6,246 nt of DNA from an uncultured Actinomycetes bacterium (GTDB lineage Bacteria > Actinomycetota > Acidimicrobiia > Acidimicrobiales > Microtrichaceae). The translations under genes and the position numbers were made by a program. The number at the start of each line of letters is the position of its first letter. Position 1 is the first letter of the stretch. A model generated the notes under the pieces. It had not been told where the DNA came from, did not search any database, and saw nothing but the letters and a program-made list of their open reading frames with translations. Location: positions 1 through 6,246 of the forward strand of contig CAIYXG010000482.1 in the NCBI GenBank assembly GCA_903930035.1, in the 5' to 3' direction. Below, piece by piece: positions 1 to 6,246 of the stretch.

Positions 1-1541
<1,541 letters not shown>

Positions 1542-1547
1542 CCGGCC

Positions 1548-1553
1548 ACCCTA
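1548..1553 (-). promoter_or_regulatory. Predicted -10 box (TAGGGT) of the fumarase gene
   Basis: Read on the minus strand, TAGGGT matches the actinobacterial TANNNT -10 pattern and is followed by exactly 6 nt before the ATG. This would put the transcription start on or next to the A of the start codon. No convincing -35 box is seen. Upstream GGTGG could act as a weak ribosome-binding site, but it would lie within or beside the -10 box. Confidence 0.5.
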
Positions 1554-1563
1554 CGCCCGCGTT

Positions 1564-1587
1564 CCCCGCCGGTCCGACGGGGCGGGG
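1564..1587 (-). terminator. GC-only stem-loop between the oxygenase and fumarase genes
   Basis: CCCCGCC (1564-1570) and GGCGGGG (1581-1587) form a perfect 7-bp stem with a 10-nt loop, inside the 54-nt gap after the oxygenase stop. There is no T tract, so it would be at best the U-less terminator type proposed for actinobacteria. GC-only stems arise easily by chance in DNA of this composition. Confidence 0.3.
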
Positions 1588-1595
1588 CGCCCGGG

Positions 1596-2966
1596 TCAGG
1601 ACGACGACGGGACCCAGTTGCCGTGGAAGCCGAGCGGCACGCGGGCCGGCAGGTGCACGACGGCGGCGGGGTCGCCGGCCGGGTCGGCGGCGTGCAGGAC
1701 CCAGAGGTCGCTCGCGCCGCGGTCCGGGTCGGCGACCAGGGTCAGGACCCAGCCGTCGTCCTCGGCCGCGTCGGGCGACGACGGCACGAACACCGGCTCG
1801 CCGACCGCGTGGCCCCGGCCGAACTGCCGCTCCACGCACCCGCCCGTCTGCAGGTCGTACCGGAGCACCCGGGAGTCGTCGAAGCCGACCCGGCCGTCGT
1901 CGGTCGAGAGCCCGACGGCCCAGCCGTAGCGGTGGGGGCGGCCCACGACGCGCTCGTCGACGCGGGGAAACTCGAGGGGCCGGTCGTCGAGCTGGGTCTC
2001 GGTCACCGAGCCGGTCGTCAGGTCGAGCGTCCAGCGCCAGAGGCTGGACGGGCCCTCGTCCGGGCCGTTGCGGGTGCGGTCGAACATCCGGGGGTGCCGG
2101 ACCACGTCGAGCACGACCAGCTCGTGGCCGTCCGGGCCCACCGCGTCGTAGGCGTTGAGCGGGTGGAACACGTAGCACGCGCCCACCTCGAACCAGCGCA
2201 GGTCGTCCGTGCCGCGTCCGTCCCGCGGGAGCACGCCGACCCGGGCACCGTGGTCCTCGTCCCACAGGTACGGGAACACGGCCCCACCCATGACGGCCTC
2301 GAGGTTGAACGTCACCGGGAGGTCGTAGAAGACCGCGTACCGCTCGGTCAGCGACATGTCGTGCACCATCGGGCTGCCCGGCACCGGGACCTGCTCGATC
2401 CGGCGGAGCGTCGCGTCGGGGCCCAGGACCGTGTACTCGACGACGTCCGGGTTGCCCCAGAAGTACGACGCGGTGTGGAGCTCGCCGGACACCGGGTCGA
2501 GCTTGGGGTGGGCAGAGAACCCGAACGGCAGGCCGCCCCCGAAGTCCGTCCGGCCGACGGTCTCGAGCTCCTCGGTCAGCTCGACCGGCTTGGCGCCGGC
2601 CTCGACCAGTGCGAAGGTCCGGCCGGCGTGGCCGATCACGTTGGTGTTGGGCGAGATGTCCATGCCCTCGGTCACCGGGCCGCCCGGGTCGGGCACGCCG
2701 AGCAGCCCGCACGCGCGCCCCGTGCGGACCCAGCGGTTCCGGTACCACTCGGCCCGGCCGTCGCGGAGCCGCACCCCGTGCACCATCCCCTCGCCGACGA
2801 ACCAGTGGTACGTGGCCGGGTCCGCCGCGATGGGGTTGGGGCCGTTGCGCAGGTAGCGGCCGTCGAGCGCCGCCGGCAGGTCGCCCTCGACGGGCAGGTC
2901 CGTGGCGGTCACCTCCTCGATGACCGGCGCGTAGGCGCCGTCGAGGTACGGGTTTGCCGCGGTCAC
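1596..2966 (-). CDS. Carotenoid cleavage oxygenase (RPE65/lignostilbene dioxygenase family)
   Basis: Non-haem Fe(II) dioxygenase of the seven-bladed propeller family that cleaves a C=C bond in carotenoids, apocarotenoids or stilbenes. The substrate cannot be told from sequence. The protein is 456 aa, normal for bacterial members. It opens with the family signature LDGRYLRNGPNP (34-45). All four iron-ligand histidines are visible: H153 (FSAHPKLD), H202 (MVHDMSLTE), H268 (FHPLNAYD) and H448 (FHGNWVP, at the C-terminus). The second-shell glutamates also fit: E122 (ALVEAG), E332 (LEFPRVDE) and E390 (VGEPVFVP), with spacings close to those of Synechocystis ACO. An active enzyme is therefore expected. 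There is no signal peptide, so it is cytoplasmic or membrane-surface associated. The start is GTG, overlapping the DUF3499 stop by 4 nt (GTGA), behind a strong GGAGGA site 6 nt upstream, which points to translational coupling. No carotenoid synthesis gene lies in the window. Confidence 0.95.
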   Translation of the reverse strand: MTAANPYLDGAYAPVIEEVTATDLPVEGDLPAALDGRYLRNGPNPIAADPATYHWFVGEGMVHGVRLRDGRAEWYRNRWVRTGRACGLLGVPDPGGPVTEGMDISPNTNVIGHAGRTFALVEAGAKPVELTEELETVGRTDFGGGLPFGFSAHPKLDPVSGELHTASYFWGNPDVVEYTVLGPDATLRRIEQVPVPGSPMVHDMSLTERYAVFYDLPVTFNLEAVMGGAVFPYLWDEDHGARVGVLPRDGRGTDDLRWFEVGACYVFHPLNAYDAVGPDGHELVVLDVVRHPRMFDRTRNGPDEGPSSLWRWTLDLTTGSVTETQLDDRPLEFPRVDERVVGRPHRYGWAVGLSTDDGRVGFDDSRVLRYDLQTGGCVERQFGRGHAVGEPVFVPSSPDAAEDDGWVLTLVADPDRGASDLWVLHAADPAGDPAAVVHLPARVPLGFHGNWVPSSS

Positions 2967-3388
2967 GGCTGCTCCTCCGACGGCGCGTCGCTGCGGCGGC
3001 CCGTCGAGCGGTACGCCCGGGCGAGCAGGGAGCCCGCCGGCGCGCCCTGTGCCGGCTCGGCGGAAGGGACGGCCTCGGCGGGCGCGACGGTCTCGGCGGC
3101 ACGCGCCGGCTCGGCGGCGGGGGCGGGCGCCGGGGACGGGACCGCCGCCACGGTCGCCGGGGGCCGGCCCGACGGCAGCAGCTCGTCGGTCGGTCGGGGC
3201 GCCCGGCGGTCGCTCACGGTCCAGTCCCGCGGCGCCGTGAGGCGGCCCGCATGGAAGTCGCAGACCTCCTGGACCGGGCCGGGCTCCGGCGCCAGCTCGT
3301 CGAGCCAGACCTCGAGGACCTCGCTGTCGTAGGTCATCCGCGCCGCAGCCGGACGGTCACACCCGGGACGCATGCAGTTTCGGCGCAC
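2963..3388 (-). CDS. DUF3499 family protein (small Cys/His, possible zinc-binding)
   Basis: 141 aa. Residues 1-63 match the DUF3499 pattern of actinobacteria: MRRNCMRPGC at the N-terminus, then a 'CDFHAGRLTAPRDWTV' segment. C5, C10, C43 and H46 could form a metal site; the family function is unknown to me. Residues 64-141 are low complexity, rich in Ala, Pro and Glu, probably disordered, ending with a short basic patch (LLARAYRSTGRR). The GTG start at 3388 is preferred over the ATG at 3373 because the family starts MRRxC and C5 would otherwise be lost. A TAGCCT box 6 nt upstream suggests a leaderless mRNA from this GTG. The stop overlaps the oxygenase start by 4 nt. In other actinobacteria, as I recall, DUF3499 genes sit near phosphomannomutase and metallopeptidase genes; none is visible here. 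Family call is from remembered motifs. Confidence 0.82.
   Translation of the reverse strand: MRRNCMRPGCDRPAAARMTYDSEVLEVWLDELAPEPGPVQEVCDFHAGRLTAPRDWTVSDRRAPRPTDELLPSGRPPATVAAVPSPAPAPAAEPARAAETVAPAEAVPSAEPAQGAPAGSLLARAYRSTGRRSDAPSEEQP
2973..2978 (-). promoter_or_regulatory. Strong ribosome-binding site (GGAGGA) of the oxygenase gene
   Basis: GGAGGA on the minus strand lies 6 nt before the GTG at 2966 and inside the 3' end of the DUF3499 gene. It decides the oxygenase start. It also contrasts with the fumarase, DUF3499 and dehydrogenase-like genes, which show a -10 box rather than a Shine-Dalgarno site immediately before the start codon. Confidence 0.8.
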
Positions 3389-3394
3389 CGGCCG

Positions 3395-3400
3395 AGGCTA
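3395..3400 (-). promoter_or_regulatory. Predicted -10 box (TAGCCT) of the DUF3499-oxygenase operon
   Basis: TAGCCT on the minus strand fits TANNNT and stands 6 nt before the GTG at 3388, the same geometry as for the fumarase gene. No purine-rich Shine-Dalgarno site precedes the GTG, which favours leaderless translation. No clear -35 box. Confidence 0.5.
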
Positions 3401-3444
3401 CCGCCGGTCGGCGGCCGAGGGGACGTGGTGCGTCGCCCGGCGGC

Positions 3445-4224
3445 TCAGCGCAGACGGGCACGGACCGAGGTCAGCTCGACCCCGCCCCTGCCCAGCACGG
3501 TCGCCGCCACCACGTCGGCGAGCGCGTCCAGCCCCGCGGCGACGTCGGCACCCGGACGGGAGTCGACGGCCAGCGAGCAGAGGGCGACGCCGTGGGCGTC
3601 GAGCTCCGCGCGCATCGAGCCGGGCAGCGCCGGCGCGCCCGCCGGCCCCGGCTCCGGGTGCACGACCACGATCCGGCCGGCGTGCGCAGCCAGCGACGGC
3701 AGCAGCCGTCGGGTCAGCTGGTAGGGGCCGCGCAGCCCGCGCAGGTAGTCGTCGTCGAGCCGGTCGAGCACCTCGTCGCCAGGGACCGACGCATGGGGCG
3801 GTCCCGCCGACGGCACCACCACGTGGACCATCCCCACCACCGGCTCCCCGACGCGGGCGACGAACTCGGCGGCGCGGTCGACCTGCTCGGCGGACGCCAG
3901 GTCGCCGTCGAGCTCCAGCACCGGCGCGGACTGCGCGTCGCCGGGGGCCGAGGGACCCGGGCCGCCTCCCACACCGGCCACCAGACAGCCGAACCGGCCG
4001 AAGGCGGCCCGCACGGCCTGGCCCAGCGGGCCGCCGGGGCCGGTCACGACGACGAGCGGGACGGTGCCCTGGGGCACCTGCACCTGCGGCAGCGGGAGCG
4101 GCAGCGGGGCGCCGAAGAGCGGGGCGAACGGTCCGCCCGGGCGGGGTCGGGCCACCGCGCCGGACGCAGGGACCGTGCCAAAGACCGGCGTGGGGTCCGG
4201 TACGTCGCGCGAGATGTCGGTCAC
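3445..4224 (-). CDS. Short-chain dehydrogenase/reductase-like protein, catalytic residues missing
   Basis: 259 aa. After a Pro-rich N-terminal segment (about 1-55) comes a Rossmann-like stretch: LVVVTGPGGPLGQAVRAAF (57-75) resembles the TGxxxGxG dinucleotide loop, with P66 in place of the second glycine. Then LELDGDL (103-109) stands where SDRs have an acidic strand end, MVHVVVPSAG (132-141) where NNAG is expected, and GPYQLTRRLLPSL (166-178) plus GRIVVVH (183-189) match the helix and strand before the active site. The catalytic Ser position is H189-P190, and no YxxxK follows; about a helix's worth of sequence seems lost before HGVALCSLAVD (211-221). It may be a non-enzymatic nucleotide-binding protein or have lost activity while keeping an open frame. 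The GTG at 4224 is chosen because TACCCT lies 7 nt upstream; an in-frame GTG at 4299 would add 25 unlikely residues across the divergent promoter. It ends 56 nt before the DUF3499 gene. True function unknown. Confidence 0.72.
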   Translation of the reverse strand: MTDISRDVPDPTPVFGTVPASGAVARPRPGGPFAPLFGAPLPLPLPQVQVPQGTVPLVVVTGPGGPLGQAVRAAFGRFGCLVAGVGGGPGPSAPGDAQSAPVLELDGDLASAEQVDRAAEFVARVGEPVVGMVHVVVPSAGPPHASVPGDEVLDRLDDDYLRGLRGPYQLTRRLLPSLAAHAGRIVVVHPEPGPAGAPALPGSMRAELDAHGVALCSLAVDSRPGADVAAGLDALADVVAATVLGRGGVELTSVRARLR

Positions 4225-4231
4225 GGTCCAA

Positions 4232-4237
4232 AGGGTA
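4232..4237 (-). promoter_or_regulatory. Predicted -10 box (TACCCT) of the dehydrogenase-like gene
   Basis: TACCCT on the minus strand is followed by 7 nt (TTGGACC) and then the GTG at 4224, so transcription would begin at the start codon. It lies in the 88-nt divergent intergenic region, about 64 nt from the -10 box of the opposite gene. GTCGGA lies 17 nt upstream but is a poor -35 match. Confidence 0.5.
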
Positions 4238-4300
4238 CGGAGGAACTGCACCGATCCGACGCACCGGACGGGGTGCCCGGTCGCCCGGCGCCGCCGCACC

Positions 4301-4306
4301 TACGCT
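4301..4306 (+). promoter_or_regulatory. Predicted -10 box (TACGCT) of the SpoIID-family gene
   Basis: TACGCT fits TANNNT and is followed by GGACCC and an in-frame GTG at 4313. If transcription starts at 4313, the mRNA is leaderless for the GTG start, or has a 57-nt leader for the ATG at 4370. No -35 box is evident; the upstream sequence is plain GC-rich. Confidence 0.5.
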
Positions 4307-4312
4307 GGACCC

Positions 4313-5893
4313 GTGCCGTCGCGCCCCAGAACCCTCAAGTCGCGCCCCGTCGCGGCCGACGAGGAACGGATGACCTCGAGAGTCGGCGCAACGTCGCGCC
4401 CACGCGGACTCCGGGCGACCGCGGCGTTCGCCGCGGTGGTCCTGGCGGTGACCGCCGCGTTCGGCGCCCTGGGCTCCGGCACCCCGGTCGGCGCCCAGAC
4501 CGGCCCGACCTCGTTCACGTTCAACGGCAGCGGCTGGGGCCACGGCGTCGGGATGAGCCAGTACGGCGCCCGCGGCATGGCGACCAACGGGAGCACCGCG
4601 GACCAGATCCTCGGCTACTACTACACGGGTGCCAGCGTCACCACGGTGGCCGAGAACTCCGGCCACCGCGCCCTGGTCGCCCCGGCAGGGCCCTCGTTCA
4701 CCTTCACCGCCGGCGAGGCCCTCATCGTCTACCGGGACGGCAGCACGCCGGTCGGCATGTCGGGGCCGGGCTCGGTCCTGACCGTGACACGGTCGGGCGC
4801 CAGCATGGTCGTCTCCGGCGCGGTCAACGGGAGCGGCGGCTCGCTGCGCATCGACTTCATCGGCCCGGCGCGGGTCTCCCCGCCCAACCACCGCTACCAG
4901 TTCGGCACCCTGACCGTCGCCCTCGACGGCACCTCCAACCTGCTCGTCCGCAACGAGAACCTGACCATGACGGAGCTGCTGTACGGGCTCGGCGAGATGC
5001 CGTCGCTCTGGCCGACCGAGGCCCTCAAGGCCCAGGCCATCGCCGCCCGCACCTTCGCCCAGAAGCGTCGGGCCGCCAACGGCGACCTGCGGTCGTGGAT
5101 GGACATCGCGCTGATCGGGTACGACAAGGTCACCTCGGGCTCGTTCGAGCGGTGGAAGGCCGCCGTCGACGCCACGGTCGGCCGGGTCGTGACCTACAAC
5201 GGCGGCCTGATCGACGCCCTCTTCTCGGCGTCGAGCGGCGGGTACACCGAGAACAGCGAGTACGTGTTCGTCGCCCCGCTGCCCTACCTCCGGGCCAAGC
5301 CCGACCCGGGCGACCTGGTGGCCGGCAACCCGCACGCCGCGTGGACCCGTACGTTCACGGCGGCCGAGCTCGGGACCTGGTTCGGGGTCGGCACCATGAC
5401 GTCGGTCTCCATCACCGGCAACGTCAGCGTGTCGGGCCGCACCAACCGCGCCACGATCCGGCTGGTGGGCACCACGGGCACGAAGGACGTCTCGAGCCCC
5501 GACTTCCGGGCCTGGATCGCCGCTGCCGCCCCGAGCCGAGCGCTCATCTCGCCCAAGTTCACCGTGCAGGCGGTGGGCGGCACTGCACCTGCTCCCCCGC
5601 CGCCCGCCCCCCGAGGACCGGCACTGCCCGTGGGCACGATCACTGCGGCCGGCGCGAGCAGGAAGACCATCACGGTGTCCGGCACCGCCACGGACCCCGA
5701 CGGCGCACCGCGGATCCGCGTGGTCTCCACCATGGGCACCGTGGTCGGTACGCGGGAGACAGTCGCCAGCGGCGGGCGGTGGTCGGTCTCGTGGACCGGC
5801 TCGAAGGGCACCCGCAACGTGTGCGTCACGGCGCTCGACGCGCCGACCGGCCAGGGCGCCTCGCTCGGCTGCCGGTCCGTCGTCGTCAAGTAG
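4313..5893 (+). CDS. Secreted SpoIID/LytB-domain protein with C-terminal Ig-like domain
   Basis: Exported protein of the SpoIID/LytB family, whose founder SpoIID is a peptidoglycan lytic transglycosylase; a role in wall remodelling is inferred. It is 526 aa from GTG 4313, which sits 6 nt after a TACGCT box. The alternative ATG at 4370 (507 aa) has a GAGGA site 4-5 nt upstream and gives a more ordinary signal peptide. The hydrophobic core is at about 34-53, with likely cleavage after VGA (59-61). GWGHGVGMSQYGA (74-86) and YYYTG (102-106) come first, then a beta-rich segment. The catalytic-type stretch GEMPSLWPTEALKAQAIAAR follows, with E228 aligning with the SpoIID catalytic Glu, then SASSGGYTE (305-313). 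This order is circularly permuted relative to Bacillus SpoIID, where GHGVGMSQ is C-terminal. No Cys/His zinc cluster is seen. A Pro-rich linker (about 425-438) leads to an Ig-like domain with the only two cysteines, C504 and C520, a probable disulfide. The gene is divergent from the dehydrogenase-like gene. Confidence 0.9.
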   Translation: MPSRPRTLKSRPVAADEERMTSRVGATSRPRGLRATAAFAAVVLAVTAAFGALGSGTPVGAQTGPTSFTFNGSGWGHGVGMSQYGARGMATNGSTADQILGYYYTGASVTTVAENSGHRALVAPAGPSFTFTAGEALIVYRDGSTPVGMSGPGSVLTVTRSGASMVVSGAVNGSGGSLRIDFIGPARVSPPNHRYQFGTLTVALDGTSNLLVRNENLTMTELLYGLGEMPSLWPTEALKAQAIAARTFAQKRRAANGDLRSWMDIALIGYDKVTSGSFERWKAAVDATVGRVVTYNGGLIDALFSASSGGYTENSEYVFVAPLPYLRAKPDPGDLVAGNPHAAWTRTFTAAELGTWFGVGTMTSVSITGNVSVSGRTNRATIRLVGTTGTKDVSSPDFRAWIAAAAPSRALISPKFTVQAVGGTAPAPPPPAPRGPALPVGTITAAGASRKTITVSGTATDPDGAPRIRVVSTMGTVVGTRETVASGGRWSVSWTGSKGTRNVCVTALDAPTGQGASLGCRSVVVK

Positions 5894-5956
5894 CGGCGTC
5901 GGACCACCCGCCGAGGGATCCCGCCCCCGCCGTCCACCTCCCCGTCGAGGACCTCC

Positions 5957-5977
5957 GCCCTCGGCGCGCCCGAGGGC
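5957..5977 (+). terminator. GC-rich stem-loop downstream of the SpoIID-family gene
   Basis: GCCCTCGG (5957-5964) and CCGAGGGC (5970-5977) form a perfect 8-bp stem with a 5-nt loop, 63 nt after the stop codon. No T tract follows. It precedes a second, T-flanked hairpin, so the pair may act as tandem terminators. Confidence 0.4.
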
Positions 5978-5990
5978 CCACTTGAGAAGA

Positions 5991-6015
5991 AAAACCCCTG
6001 ATATTTCAGGGTTTT
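5991..6015. terminator. Rho-independent-type terminator, possibly bidirectional
   Basis: CCCTGA (5996-6001) pairs with TCAGGG (6006-6011) around a TATT loop. The arms extend through AAAA (5991-5994) and TTTT (6012-6015), with one unpaired C. On the plus strand the stem is followed by a short T run, in the right place to end the SpoIID-family transcript. On the minus strand the T run is longer (TTTTT then CTTCT). It is strikingly AT-rich for this genome. It could instead belong to the control region of the next gene. Confidence 0.6.
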
Positions 6016-6030
6016 CGGTGAAGTTCACCG
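6016..6030. promoter_or_regulatory. Perfect 15-bp palindrome, candidate operator or RNA hairpin
   Basis: CGGTGAA-g-TTCACCG has 7-bp arms around a single central base, typical of a dimeric regulator site. It directly abuts the T run of the terminator and lies 48 nt before the start codon of the last gene. As RNA it could form a 6-bp stem with a 3-nt loop. I do not recognise the cognate regulator. Confidence 0.45.
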
Positions 6031-6076
6031 TGTCCCGGTGCCGATGCCTCCTGCGACAGGAACGTTGGAGACACCG
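6026..6076 (+). promoter_or_regulatory. Possible structured leader of the last gene, may hide its ribosome-binding site
   Basis: GTGTCCC (6030-6036) can pair with GGAGACAC (6067-6074) with one bulged A, enclosing a small hairpin, TCCTG-CGA-CAGGA (6049-6061). The GGAG in the closing arm is the best ribosome-binding site of the gene, 8 nt before its ATG. CACCG at 6026-6030 can alternatively pair with CGGTG at 6016-6020 or at 6036-6040. It matters only if transcription starts upstream of about 6030, which is not shown. No known riboswitch class is recognised. Confidence 0.25.
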
Positions 6077-6078
6077 AG

Positions 6079-6246
6079 ATGCACCGCACGACCACCACCA
6101 CCCGCACCACCCGCACCCGCCGGTTCGCCGCAGCCGCACTGTGCGCCATCACGCTGGGGGCCGTCGCCGAGATCGCCCCGGCCGCAGCCGCCGAGGCCAC
6201 CGCCGACCCGGTCGCCGAGGCGCTGGCCACCCCTGCGGCCCTGGAC
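6079..6246 (+). CDS. Secreted protein, N-terminal part only (cut by window edge)
   Basis: 56 codons are open from the ATG to the end of the window, with no stop. The first 15 residues are almost only Thr, Arg and His (MHRTTTTTRTTRTRR). A hydrophobic stretch follows, FAAAALCAITLGAVAEIAP (16-34), then an Ala-rich cleavage region (APAAAA, 33-38) and an Ala/Glu/Asp/Pro-rich mature start. This is a typical Sec signal peptide of a high-GC actinobacterium. RR is followed directly by F, so it is not a good twin-arginine motif, and C22 is preceded by Leu, so it is not a lipobox. GGAG lies 8 nt upstream of the ATG. The mature domain lies outside the window, so function cannot be given. Being downstream of a terminator, it is probably a separate transcript. 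Confidence 0.75.
   Translation, partial: MHRTTTTTRTTRTRRFAAAALCAITLGAVAEIAPAAAAEATADPVAEALATPAALD

Noticed and set aside
4225..4299. N-terminal extension of the dehydrogenase-like protein from a GTG at 4299
   Set aside because: The extra 25 residues are Arg-rich and unlike a protein N-terminus, and the extension would run over its own likely -10 box.
3592..5985. 797-codon open frame on the plus strand
   Set aside because: It is a frame shadow of the SpoIID-family gene plus antisense of the dehydrogenase-like gene, with Arg/His/Pro-rich translation and no motif.
6023..6033. PHO-box-like GTTCACC unit
   Set aside because: One unit is present, but no second copy at 11-nt spacing on either side; the palindrome explains it better.
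6079..6123. Twin-arginine or lipoprotein signal in the last gene
   Set aside because: RR is followed directly by F instead of x-F-L, and C22 is preceded by Leu, so neither export motif is met.
3398..6139. 913-codon open frame on the minus strand
   Set aside because: It is antisense to the SpoIID-family gene and a frame shadow of the dehydrogenase-like gene, with Arg/Gly/Ala-rich low-complexity translation that runs through a terminator.

Overview
The window is high-GC DNA (roughly 70% G+C by eye) that looks chromosomal and actinobacterial. The signs are a DUF3499 protein, GC-rich third codon positions, GTG starts, and -10 boxes of the TANNNT type placed 6-7 nt before start codons, the layout of leaderless actinobacterial mRNAs. 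A deep-branching class such as Acidimicrobiia fits, but the sequence alone does not prove it. There are no RNA genes, insertion sequences, CRISPR arrays or phage genes that I can see.

Layout. Positions 1-4224 hold four genes on the minus strand, transcribed right to left: a short-chain dehydrogenase-like protein that lacks its catalytic residues (3445-4224), a small DUF3499 Cys/His protein (2963-3388), a carotenoid cleavage oxygenase (1596-2966), and a class I iron-sulfur fumarase that runs off the left edge (1-1541). DUF3499 and the oxygenase overlap by 4 nt (GTGA) and are surely co-transcribed. The fumarase and the dehydrogenase-like gene each have their own -10 box. An 88-nt divergent promoter region (4225-4312) separates this block from a plus-strand gene for a secreted SpoIID/LytB-family peptidoglycan-acting protein (4313-5893), whose GHGVGMSQ segment lies before, not after, the catalytic segment. 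Two stem-loops follow it. A compact AT-richer region of inverted repeats (5991-6078) leads into a second secreted protein, cut off by the right edge (6079-6246).

The genes do not form one obvious pathway: TCA-cycle enzyme, apocarotenoid metabolism, a possible nucleotide-binding pseudoenzyme and cell-wall remodelling. I see no convincing novel multi-gene system. The points most worth checking are the repeated leaderless promoter layout at four genes, the degenerate dehydrogenase, the permuted SpoIID protein, and the alternating complementary segments (CGGTG/CACCG) in front of the last gene. Very long open frames exist on both strands, but they are antisense or frame shadows produced by the high GC content.
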